In this document: positions 41,024-48,505 of the stretch, piece by piece
Layout: every line of letters begins with the position of its first letter
Position numbering within the stretch: the stretch's first letter is position 1
Origin: Roseovarius arcticus
GTDB taxonomy: Bacteria; Pseudomonadota; Alphaproteobacteria; Rhodobacterales; Rhodobacteraceae
Assembly: GCF_006125015.1 (NCBI RefSeq)
Contig: NZ_SZZN01000001.1
Location: 372,001 to 436,000 of the forward strand
DNA: 64,000 bases
Reading direction: 5' to 3'
The notes under the pieces: model-generated
What the model saw: the letters and a program-made list of their open reading frames with translations, nothing else
Told to the model about the DNA's origin: nothing
Database searches by the model: none
Translations under genes and position numbers: made by a program

Positions 41024-42088
41024 ATGGGAACGGGCTTTCGAGGCACGTTCGTCATTTCCTGGTCGCAGACGGAAGTGGACGGCTTTGTGCCGGACGCGAT
41101 CGAGCAGTTAACAGTCGGCGCAACATGGCGTTGGCACGGATCGCCCGTGCGCGTCGATGGGCCGCCAGAATTGCTGCGACTGGAAAATACGGACGGATAT
41201 GGGGTTAATCGCAAGAGCGCCGCGCGCATGGTGCGGCGTCTGGTCGGAGCAGCTGTGACAGGGACGCGCGATCTAAGCGCGGTGGAGCTGGACGATACAC
41301 TGCCCGACAGCAGCTTTGTTGTCACCAACGGCGCACAAAGTTTTACCGTCAGTGTGATTGAACTGGGGGGCGGCGCACCGCCGCTGTTGATGTTCATCGA
41401 CGCGTTGCCGCCGCAGAATACCGAAATGTGGGTGGTACATCACACGCTTGAGGGTGCACAGATTGCATCGGGTGCGCCCGCGACAGGCGGCGTAATATGC
41501 TTTACCCCCGGCACCCGGATCGAGACGCCGGACGGCGCCAAGCTGGTTGAGGAACTGCGCGAGGGCGATCGCGTGCAGACCAAGGACAACGGCGCCGAGG
41601 AAATCCAATGGATCGGCAGCCGCCGCATGACTGGCGCGCGCCTCTTTGCCATGCCGAAACTGCGCCCGATCCGCATACGCGCGGGCGCGCTGGGCGGCAC
41701 TAGACCCGACGAGGAACTGCTGGTCTCGCCAGAGCACCGGATGCTGGTGCAGGGCGACGTGGCCCGCGCACTATTCAACACACCTGAGGTGCTGATCGCG
41801 GCCAAGGATTTGGTCAACTCCGGCAGTATTCGAGTGGATCTGACGGTGCGCGAGGTGACGTATATTCACCTGCTGCTGCCGCGCCATCACATATTGTGGG
41901 CCAACGGCGTGGAAACCGAGAGTTTTCACCCTGCCAGCGCAGCATTATCGACGCTGGGCGAGGCTGACCGCCTGCGCTTGCTGGCGCAATTCCCGTCGAT
42001 GGCGTCGGAGCCTGAGAAATATGGCGCATTTGCCCGCCGCAGCCTAAGCGCGCCTGAGGCAGCGATACTTGCCTTCGAGGCGGCATAA
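41024..42088 (+). CDS. Hint (hedgehog/intein) domain protein
   Basis: This 354-residue protein has an N-terminal half of unknown fold and a C-terminal Hint domain starting at Cys159 in VICFTPGTRIETPDG, with LVEELREGDRVQTKDNG and LLVSPEHRMLVQGD following. In Hint domains the first Cys performs an N-S acyl shift, so autocatalytic cleavage is possible. Such proteins are numerous in Rhodobacterales, often linked to surface or secreted proteins. No signal peptide is visible. Confidence 0.88.
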   Translation: MGTGFRGTFVISWSQTEVDGFVPDAIEQLTVGATWRWHGSPVRVDGPPELLRLENTDGYGVNRKSAARMVRRLVGAAVTGTRDLSAVELDDTLPDSSFVVTNGAQSFTVSVIELGGGAPPLLMFIDALPPQNTEMWVVHHTLEGAQIASGAPATGGVICFTPGTRIETPDGAKLVEELREGDRVQTKDNGAEEIQWIGSRRMTGARLFAMPKLRPIRIRAGALGGTRPDEELLVSPEHRMLVQGDVARALFNTPEVLIAAKDLVNSGSIRVDLTVREVTYIHLLLPRHHILWANGVETESFHPASAALSTLGEADRLRLLAQFPSMASEPEKYGAFARRSLSAPEAAILAFEAA

Positions 42089-42217
42089 AGCACCCTGTGC
42101 ATTGGGCGGCATGATCGCGCATTGGGCGACTTCGTGCACCTTGTGCTGGACACTGTTGCAGCACCGCCCCCGTGCACCCGGCCTCGGGTTTTCTGGGCTG
42201 TTCCGGGCGTATGCTAC

Positions 42218-42859
42218 CTAGCGAACGGGATCCAGCAGCGCATCGGTCATCCGGCAATCGCGCACGGCGTCCTGTCCGCATGGCACAGGGTCTAGCCCGC
42301 GTGAGAGGCATATCCGCGCTTCCGCTATGCGGCCCGCACGGCAGGTGATCGTCACCATATCTGGCTTTAGCGAAGGGTTCGCTTTGAGAAATGCCGCCTC
42401 GACCACGCGGGCGGGCAATGTCACGGGGCGAGTGAGCTTGGCAAAAACATCCGGCCGGGCGATGCGCCCATACGCCTCGCGGGACAGCGCATAGTAGGCA
42501 GGCGCGCTAAGGCCGGTGCAGCGGCCATGTTTCTTCCATTGGTACCATGCCAGACCACCGCTGCCCATGATATCAGTCATTGCGTCCGTCATCGCGCGGG
42601 AGGGCGGGCGCTGCGCAGTGGGGCAGAAACTGGGCCAGCCGCGATGATATTGCGGCCAGAGGCCATGCAGCGTCCAGCCCGCATCTGCGGTATCCTCGCA
42701 TTCGGGCGCCTCGCGCGCGTCGCCGGTGGTCGCGCACCATGTGGGTGTCCAACTGAGAGACAGGACGTAGTAGTCAAAGGCGCCGGCCTTCTCTCCATCT
42801 GCCCACGCGGCAGTGCAGGTCATGGCGCAGGCCACCAGTTGGATCAAAAGGGCGCGCAT
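42218..42859 (-). CDS. Ribonuclease T2 family protein, exported
   Basis: This 213-residue protein has a signal peptide (MRALLIQLVACAMTCTAAWA) and both catalytic motifs of RNase T2: TLHGLWPQ and WKKHGRC, each with its active-site His. Cysteines expected for disulfides are present. The enzyme would cut RNA in the periplasm or outside the cell. The ATG at 42859 is used; the frame continues upstream without a signal-like start. It is divergent from trcR. Confidence 0.9.
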   Translation of the reverse strand: MRALLIQLVACAMTCTAAWADGEKAGAFDYYVLSLSWTPTWCATTGDAREAPECEDTADAGWTLHGLWPQYHRGWPSFCPTAQRPPSRAMTDAMTDIMGSGGLAWYQWKKHGRCTGLSAPAYYALSREAYGRIARPDVFAKLTRPVTLPARVVEAAFLKANPSLKPDMVTITCRAGRIAEARICLSRGLDPVPCGQDAVRDCRMTDALLDPVR

Positions 42860-43007
42860 ATTTCGGTCTTTCCAAATGGCATGGAGGGCACTATACGAGG
42901 GGCCAAGTTTCCCGACAATGGCGACCCGCTTCGGACCAAACCGAAGCCTCCTGGAGACAGGAGACAAGGGAGGCATGTTCGGACCCGTTACGTTGTAGGA
43001 GATTAAA

Positions 43008-43775
43008 ATGGCAAAACCACTTATGGCCAAGGCCACCGCCGTCTGGTTGGTGGACAACACAACGCTCAGCTTCAAGCAGATCGCGGATTTCGTTGAAATG
43101 CACGAGCTGGAAGTGCAAGGCATCGCCGACGGCGACGTGGCCACAGGCGTAAAAGGCTTTGATCCGGTTGCTAACAATCAGCTGACCCAAGACGAGATCG
43201 ACGACGCCGAAAAGAATCCAGCGCACAAGCTGAAGCTAAAGCACAACGCCGCCGCCGATGGCGAGGAAAAGCGCCGCGGCCCGCGTTATACCCCCCTGTC
43301 CAAGCGCCAGGACCGGCCCGCGTCGATCCTGTGGCTGGTCAAGTTTCATCCCGAGCTGGCCGATGCCCAAATCTCCAAGCTGGTGGGCACGACCAAGCCG
43401 ACAATTCAGGCGATCCGCGAGCGCACGCACTGGAATATCTCGAACATCCAGCCTATCGACCCCGTCGCGCTGGGCCTTTGCAAGCAGTCCGAGCTGGACG
43501 CCGCTGTGCAAAAAGCCGCCGCCAAGAAGGCCAAGGACGGCGCCGCGATGAGCGATGACGACCGCCGCAAGCTGCTGAGCACCGAGCAGAGCCTGGGTAG
43601 TGACGATGATCACAAGATGCCGACCGCCATCGAGGGCCTAGAGACGTTCACGCTGGGCGAGGCCGATCCTGAGGTCACCGAAAAGCAATACGACGCAGAC
43701 AGCCTGTTCAAGGTGCCCGCAAGCAGCGAGGACGCCGAGGATGATGACGCGAAGGACAAGGACGCGAAGGACTGA
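43008..43775 (+). CDS. trcR: Cell-cycle transcriptional regulator TrcR (DUF1013)
   Basis: This 255-residue DUF1013 family protein, conserved across alphaproteobacteria, begins MAKPLMAKATAVWLVDNT, with a helix-turn-helix-like repeat (LSFKQIADFVEMHELEVQGI; then ISKLVGTTKPTIQAIRERTH) and an acidic tail. The Caulobacter homologue has been described as a cell-cycle transcription regulator. A clear terminator follows. Confidence 0.85.
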   Translation: MAKPLMAKATAVWLVDNTTLSFKQIADFVEMHELEVQGIADGDVATGVKGFDPVANNQLTQDEIDDAEKNPAHKLKLKHNAAADGEEKRRGPRYTPLSKRQDRPASILWLVKFHPELADAQISKLVGTTKPTIQAIRERTHWNISNIQPIDPVALGLCKQSELDAAVQKAAAKKAKDGAAMSDDDRRKLLSTEQSLGSDDDHKMPTAIEGLETFTLGEADPEVTEKQYDADSLFKVPASSEDAEDDDAKDKDAKD

Positions 43776-43801
43776 AAAGCGCGTCTTACAGACAGGACAA
43801 T

Positions 43802-43838
43802 ATCCCGGCTGCAAAATCGCATGCCGGGATTTTTTTTT
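43802..43838 (+). terminator. Rho-independent terminator of trcR
   Basis: ATCCCGGC (43802-43809) and GCCGGGAT (43823-43830) form an 8-bp stem followed by nine T residues. It lies 27 bases past the trcR stop. Confidence 0.92.
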
Positions 43839-43919
43839 GCCTGAGGGGTATTTAGGGCTTGCCAGAATCCTTGATGCGTTTAAATGGCGAGTTCAAGACG
43901 CCAACGCACGCGCCTCTGG

Positions 43920-44023
43920 CCGGTCAGCCTTTCCTGACTGACCTCCGGTTCATGTAGCGACGGTAACGTCTCTGACTGCCGATCCCCCGGATTTGACCGG
44001 GGCTATCCTTTTGGAGATGACCC
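43920..44023 (+). ncRNA. speF-like leader upstream of ornithine decarboxylase (candidate)
   Basis: The 100 bases before the decarboxylase gene hold a series of hairpins: GGTCAG/CTGACC (43922-43927 with 43938-43943), GACG-GTAA-CGTC (43959-43970), and CCCCGG/CCGGGG (43985-43990 with 43997-44002), then the TTGGAGA ribosome-binding site. Alphaproteobacterial ornithine decarboxylase genes are known to carry a conserved speF leader here. The match is by position and layout, not by covariance model. Confidence 0.5.
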
Positions 44024-45214
44024 ATGACAGCCATGATCCCCGGCACCCTGCGTGTCGAAAATACTTCTCTGTCCAGCGCAGATTTCCTTTCTGATCCGGC
44101 CGCTGCGTTTATCGCGTCGCGTACGTTCGACCGGCCCACGCTGGTTGTTAGCCGTGCACGCGTTGCTGCGCAGTATGACGCGTTGGTAGGCGGTCTGGGC
44201 GATGCCCGTATCCACTACGCTGTGAAGGCTAATCCGGCGCCCGAGATCATTCGCCTTTTGGTGCAGAAGGGCGCGCGCTTTGACGCCGCCAGCCGGGGCG
44301 AGATTGAGCTGTGCTTGGCGCAAGGTGCCTCTGGATCTGACATCTCCTTTGGCAACACCATCAAGAAGCCTGCTGATATCGCCTATGCCCACGCGCATGG
44401 CGTCACGCTGTTCGCCGCCGACAGCGAGGCCGAGATCGACAAGCTGCGCGCCCACGCGCCCGGCGCCCAAGTCTATCTGCGCGTCATCGTCGAGAACTCC
44501 TCCGCCGACTGGCCGCTTAGCCGCAAGTTTGGCTGCGCCCGCTCCGCGCTGGCGGGTCTGATGGACTATGCCAAGCAGCAGGGCGTCGATGTAGCGGGCC
44601 TGTCATTCCACGTCGGCAGCCAGACGCGCCGCCCTGAATTCTGGAACCCCGTGCTGGACCAAGTCGCCGAGTTGTGGGCTGCGGGACGCGCCGCTGGGCA
44701 TGACCTGCGCGTACTGAATCTGGGCGGCGGTTTCCCCGCTACCTACGAGGAAGACATCATGGACGCGGGCAGCTACGCAGCCGCCGTTATGGAAGCCGTG
44801 GCCGAGCGGTTTGGCGATGTGCCCTATGTCATGGCCGAGCCGGGCCGTGGCCTGGTGGCTGAGGCGGGCCATATCGTGGCCGAGGTGCTGCTGGTGTCAC
44901 GTAAATCGCCCGATGACCTGCACCGCTGGGTGTACTTGGATATCGGCATGTTCTCTGGGCTGGCCGAGACGATGGGCGAGGCGATCCGCTACCGGATCGA
45001 GACGCCGCATGACGGCGGCGAAACGGGCGCGTGCATTCTAGCCGGGCCGTCCTGCGACAGTGCCGACATCCTTTATGAGCAGCGCCCTGTTATGCTGCCC
45101 GCCGCGCTGGCCTGCGGCGACCGTGTGGTGATCCGCCACTGCGGCGCCTACACCAGCAGTTATTCGTCCGTTGGCTTCAACGGCTTTCCGCCGCTGGATG
45201 TCGTAGTGATCTGA
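44024..45214 (+). CDS. Ornithine (ornithine/lysine) decarboxylase, fold type III
   Basis: This 396-residue PLP enzyme of the alanine-racemase-fold decarboxylase group (eukaryotic-type ODC) has its PLP lysine at Lys68 in HYAVKANP. HVGSQTRRPEFW, LNLGGGFPATY, VMAEPGRGLVAEAG and GPSCDSAD (catalytic Cys) follow in order. It makes putrescine for polyamine synthesis. Some alphaproteobacterial members also take lysine, so specificity is left open. The structured leader upstream suggests feedback by ornithine or polyamine. Confidence 0.92.
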   Translation: MTAMIPGTLRVENTSLSSADFLSDPAAAFIASRTFDRPTLVVSRARVAAQYDALVGGLGDARIHYAVKANPAPEIIRLLVQKGARFDAASRGEIELCLAQGASGSDISFGNTIKKPADIAYAHAHGVTLFAADSEAEIDKLRAHAPGAQVYLRVIVENSSADWPLSRKFGCARSALAGLMDYAKQQGVDVAGLSFHVGSQTRRPEFWNPVLDQVAELWAAGRAAGHDLRVLNLGGGFPATYEEDIMDAGSYAAAVMEAVAERFGDVPYVMAEPGRGLVAEAGHIVAEVLLVSRKSPDDLHRWVYLDIGMFSGLAETMGEAIRYRIETPHDGGETGACILAGPSCDSADILYEQRPVMLPAALACGDRVVIRHCGAYTSSYSSVGFNGFPPLDVVVI

Positions 45215-45294
45215 TACCTGCCGGGTTGCGCGCTGGGTTGCCCTTGGAGGCAGCGTCGGCTTAGGCTGGGCAGGTTCTCATAAGGAGCCTGCCC

Positions 45295-46119
45295 ATGCCG
45301 CGCCCTCTTGATATTGCCTGCCTGCAGTTGCGTCCGATGCCTAGTATGGACGCGGCGCTAAGCGAGGTGTTACCGCTGGCGAACGAGGCCGTAACCGGCG
45401 GCGCGCAAATGCTATTTCTGCCCGAATATTGCGGCGGCCTCTGCTCGGACGGACCAGCCGTCGCGCCGCCGTCGGCGCCAGAGGGCGACCACCCTTTTCT
45501 GGCCGCAATGCAGGCGTTTGCAGCTGAGAAAAACGTTTGGATCAATGTCGGGTCCATCGCAGTGGATGGCCCGGACGGGCGTATCATCAACAGGGGTTTT
45601 ATGCTGACGCCTCAGGGCGAGATCGCCGGGCGCTACGACAAAATCCACTTGTTCGATATCCAGCTGTCCAAGGATGAGACCTACCGCGAAAGCGACCGGG
45701 TCGATCCAGGTAAGTGCGCCGTGATCCACGACACGCCGCTTGCGCGGATAGGCCACACGATTTGCTATGACCTGCGTTTTGCGCACTTATTTCGCAGTCT
45801 GGCGCAGGGCGGGGCCGAGATATTGGCCTGTCCAGCGGCCTTTACTGCCAAGACTGGCGCCGCGCATTGGCATGTGCTGACGCGTGCCCGCGCGATCGAA
45901 ACGACGCGTTTTGTCGTCTCGGCCGCGATGACTGGCCCGATACCGGGCGGGGGCGAGACATATGGCCATTCGCTGATTGTCGACCCGTGGGGCACCGTTC
46001 TGGCCGATGGCGGCGAGGGACCGGGCGTGGTGGCGGCACGGATTGATCTGGATATGGTAACCCAAACGGCAGCGCGGATACCCAGCCTGACGAACGACGC
46101 AGATTTCGCGCGGGTCTGA
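45295..46119 (+). CDS. Nitrilase-superfamily carbon-nitrogen hydrolase (Nit1-like)
   Basis: This 274-residue hydrolase has the Glu-Lys-Cys triad at Glu44 (LFLPEYCG), Lys116 (GRYDKIHLFD) and Cys157 (GHTICYDLRF). It resembles deaminated-glutathione amidase / omega-amidase, which repair side products of transaminases, but related amidases cannot be excluded. The ATG at 45295 follows AAGGAG. It is the last core gene before the mobile element. Confidence 0.87.
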   Translation: MPRPLDIACLQLRPMPSMDAALSEVLPLANEAVTGGAQMLFLPEYCGGLCSDGPAVAPPSAPEGDHPFLAAMQAFAAEKNVWINVGSIAVDGPDGRIINRGFMLTPQGEIAGRYDKIHLFDIQLSKDETYRESDRVDPGKCAVIHDTPLARIGHTICYDLRFAHLFRSLAQGGAEILACPAAFTAKTGAAHWHVLTRARAIETTRFVVSAAMTGPIPGGGETYGHSLIVDPWGTVLADGGEGPGVVAARIDLDMVTQTAARIPSLTNDADFARV

Positions 46120-46138
46120 GAAAATTCGGAGAATTTTC
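46120..46138 (+). repeat. Small hairpin after the nitrilase gene
   Basis: GAAAATTC-GGA-GAATTTTC is a perfect 8-bp stem with a 3-base loop directly at the stop codon, followed by GGGCCTCCGGCGGGAGTATT, a sequence type often found downstream of genes in Rhodobacterales. It may act as an RNA 3' end. The usual continuation of that repeat appears to be broken near 46165. Confidence 0.45.
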
Positions 46139-46267
46139 TGGGCCTCCGGCGGGAGTATTGTCAAGTAAGAAAGTAGTTCTTTATCAGTGCCATAGCAGTA
46201 GCATCAGTAATCCGATCTACACTGCAATCTACGTCTCAGGTCTGGGCTAAAAAATGTTTTTTCTGAA

Positions 46268-46324
46268 ACAGCTAATCAGGCTCATAACCTGAAGGTCGCA
46301 GGTTCAAATCCTACTCCCGCAACC
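46268..46324 (+). other. 3' fragment of initiator tRNA-fMet (attachment-site remnant)
   Basis: From AGCT-AATCAGGCTCATAACC the sequence follows the D-arm end, anticodon (CAT) stem-loop, variable region, T-arm and CCA end of initiator tRNA, but the 5' third is absent. The T-stem has a mismatch (GCAGG against CCTAC), so it is not a functional gene. It is the junction side of the integrated element, and the recombinase gene ends inside it on the other strand. Confidence 0.8.
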
Positions 46325-47979
46325 ATCGTTACTTGCCTAACGCCCGTAGCCCTGCTACGGGCGTTGGCATTTGTGCCTATGTCTTTGTCGCAAAACGACA
46401 AAATCCCGGCGAGCTCGCCCTGAAGCGAGATCAGATGCCCGTTCGGAGCGTCATCAGCCGGTGTCAGAATGATCTTCTCGATCAGGCTGCGCAACAGTTC
46501 CCCTGCTTCCGTTTTGATCCCCGGATCATTCAGACTGGTGACGAGGTCTTCCACTTTCTTGCGGAATAGATCCGCGAGGCCAGGATGGAGGAGGACCGTG
46601 TCTTCCTCGGGCAGAGTAGCGAGGGCTCCTTCCAGTTCGGCCTTACGGGCCTCCAGCGCATCCATCTTGGCTTTCATGCTCGCTTGGAACATGCCTTTGG
46701 CGATGGCTTCGACGATATTGTCGATCTCGCGGGTGGCGGCACGCAGGTCGTGTTCTGTCTTTACCCGCGCTGCTTTGGCGTCGCATTTTCCTTTACGGGT
46801 CTCTTCCTGATAAGTCTCAACAAAGGTTGTGATCATTTCCGGAGTCATCAGCCGTTGGCGCATTCCATTTAAGACCCGCTCTTCGAGATCAATCCGCCTG
46901 ATGGTTTTACGGTTGTCGCACGTGCCGCGATTGCGGGCTGCTGAGCAGCCCATCCGGTCGGCGCTGATCATAATGTAGCCTGCGCCGCAGTCACTGCATT
47001 CCACGGTTCCCGACAGCAGGTAGCGGGGGCGGCGGGCCTTATGAGCCTGCGGGCCGTTGTCTTCGTCGCGCGCGGTGAGGATCTCCTTTCGCGTGGCGCC
47101 TTGACGTGCCTTCACCTGGTCCCAGAGATCCTGATGGATGATCTGCAAATCCGGCACGGTCTCGCGGACCCAGGCCTCGGGCGGATTGGGCAGCGCCTGG
47201 CGTTTGCCGGTTTGCGGGCATTTCACGAAGCGCTGCCGGTTCCAGATCCGCTCGCCGATATAGAGATCATTGTTCAGGATACCGGTGCCGCGCTTCCAGT
47301 TTCCCGAGATCGTCGAGAATGACCATGTTTTGGCGCGCGGGGCAGGGATGCCTTCCTCGTTCAGCGCGGTGACGATGCGGCGAGCACTCTGGCCTGCCGC
47401 ATAGTCCGAGAAGATCCTCCGGGTGATGTCTGCCTCGACCTCGTTAATCACCAGATCTCCTGTGGTGAAGGTGCCATTGGGCAGCGGGGACCGCAGGATA
47501 CCATAGCCATAGCTCTTGCCGCCTGCGGATTTGCCGTTCCTGACGCGGCCCTCCAACCCGCGATGGGTTTTCTGCGCCAGGTTCTTGAGGAAAAGCTCGT
47601 TCATCATGCCACCAATCCCAATGTGATAATTGGTGATGGTGCCTTCGGCCTTGGTGACAATCTCGACCCCGAGGTACTGCATCCGCTTGTAGAAGCCGGA
47701 AATGTGCTCGAGATCACGACTGAGGCGATCGAGAGATTCCGCGACGACCACGTCAATCTTTCCGGACATCGCCGCTTGCATCACCCCCTGAAATCCGGGG
47801 CGCATATCGGTGGCACCGCTAATTGCGTCATCGCGGTAGATCTGGACCACGGTGAGATCGAGCGAGCTCGCGAGGGCGGTGCAAACTCGGATCTGGTCGT
47901 CGATGGACGCTGCGGTCTGCATGTCCGACGAGAACCGAGCATAGATAACAGTGCGTGTCTTGCGTACGGTTTGCAGCAT
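46282..47979 (-). CDS. Large serine recombinase/integrase
   Basis: This 565-residue serine recombinase has a resolvase domain with nucleophile Ser17 in YARFSSDMQ and the SLDRLSRDLEHI helix, a central recombinase domain (GKSYGYGI onward), a zinc ribbon (VECSDCGAGY ... CSAARNRGTC) and a late coiled-coil. The last 14 residues (VAGVGFEPATFRL and stop) are encoded by the complement of the tRNA-fMet fragment, and the preceding stretch by a hairpin at 46339-46365. A strong AGGAGGGA site precedes the ATG at 47979. It most likely integrates and excises this element. Confidence 0.93.
   Translation of the reverse strand: MLQTVRKTRTVIYARFSSDMQTAASIDDQIRVCTALASSLDLTVVQIYRDDAISGATDMRPGFQGVMQAAMSGKIDVVVAESLDRLSRDLEHISGFYKRMQYLGVEIVTKAEGTITNYHIGIGGMMNELFLKNLAQKTHRGLEGRVRNGKSAGGKSYGYGILRSPLPNGTFTTGDLVINEVEADITRRIFSDYAAGQSARRIVTALNEEGIPAPRAKTWSFSTISGNWKRGTGILNNDLYIGERIWNRQRFVKCPQTGKRQALPNPPEAWVRETVPDLQIIHQDLWDQVKARQGATRKEILTARDEDNGPQAHKARRPRYLLSGTVECSDCGAGYIMISADRMGCSAARNRGTCDNRKTIRRIDLEERVLNGMRQRLMTPEMITTFVETYQEETRKGKCDAKAARVKTEHDLRAATREIDNIVEAIAKGMFQASMKAKMDALEARKAELEGALATLPEEDTVLLHPGLADLFRKKVEDLVTSLNDPGIKTEAGELLRSLIEKIILTPADDAPNGHLISLQGELAGILSFCDKDIGTNANARSRATGVRQVTMVAGVGFEPATFRL
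46339..46365. repeat. 11-bp perfect hairpin within the recombinase 3' end
   Basis: AACGCCCGTAG (46339-46349) and CTACGGGCGTT (46355-46365) flank CCCTG. It lies 15 bases after the CCA of the tRNA fragment, as a tRNA terminator would, although no T-run follows. It may be a captured tRNA terminator or an arm of the attachment site. Confidence 0.65.
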
Positions 47980-47990
47980 TTCAATCCCTC

Positions 47991-48203
47991 CTAATCAGTC
48001 TTGCGGAGCGTGTCGCAGTCCTGTGTCAAGTCCGCCTCGCGGGCAGCCTGACGTGCCATAAGTTTTACGAGAGCGATGAGCGCAGGATGGGGGCTGTCGG
48101 GCTGGCTGGCAAGTCCGGAAGGCCCGGAAGCATGCGCATCGGGTCGGGCGTCGCCCTGCCGGACGCCCTCCTTTTGCGTATATGTCTTCCGCTTGCGCGC
48201 CAT
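47991..48203 (-). CDS. Small conserved partner protein upstream of the recombinase
   Basis: This 70-residue protein begins MARKRKTYTQKEGVRQGDA, has a Pro/Ser-rich middle and a helical end (PALIALVKLMARQAAREADL). Its stop lies 11 bases before the recombinase ATG, next to that gene's ribosome-binding site, indicating one operon. Similar short proteins precede such recombinases in Rhodobacterales as I recall; a recombination directionality or regulatory role is conceivable but unproven. Confidence 0.65.
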   Translation of the reverse strand: MARKRKTYTQKEGVRQGDARPDAHASGPSGLASQPDSPHPALIALVKLMARQAAREADLTQDCDTLRKTD

Positions 48204-48505
48204 GGCGTGCCGTCTCCGTGCGCCGCAAGCTGTTAAAAGCGAGGGCGTTCTTTATGCGTTTCGATGTGAGGTCACTGGGACCGGGCTGGGGATAAGATAC
48301 CGCAAACCGCATCATCATTTCGCCTCCTAAAACCGTGGTTGGCCGTCAAACCTGTGGAAAACTATGGCAAAAATCCGGAAGACTCGCGATTGGCGAAACT
48401 GTCCGCTCGGAAACTTTGAAGGTAGATATTGTCGACCCCGTGAAAACCGCCTCTTGGAGAGGAATTTAGATCAGCTCTCCCACCGGTGAGCAGACAGTAC
48501 TCCCA
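48204..48505. other. 302-base gap between partner protein and relaxase genes
   Basis: No convincing gene is seen. The open frame running here on the minus strand overlaps the small partner gene in another phase and is arginine/proline-rich shadow sequence. The region should hold the promoter for the recombinase operon. Confidence 0.4.

Noticed and set aside
46268..46324. Functional tRNA-Met gene
   Set aside because: Only the 3' part is present, the 5' acceptor strand and D-arm start are missing, and the T-stem is mismatched; it is an attachment-site remnant.
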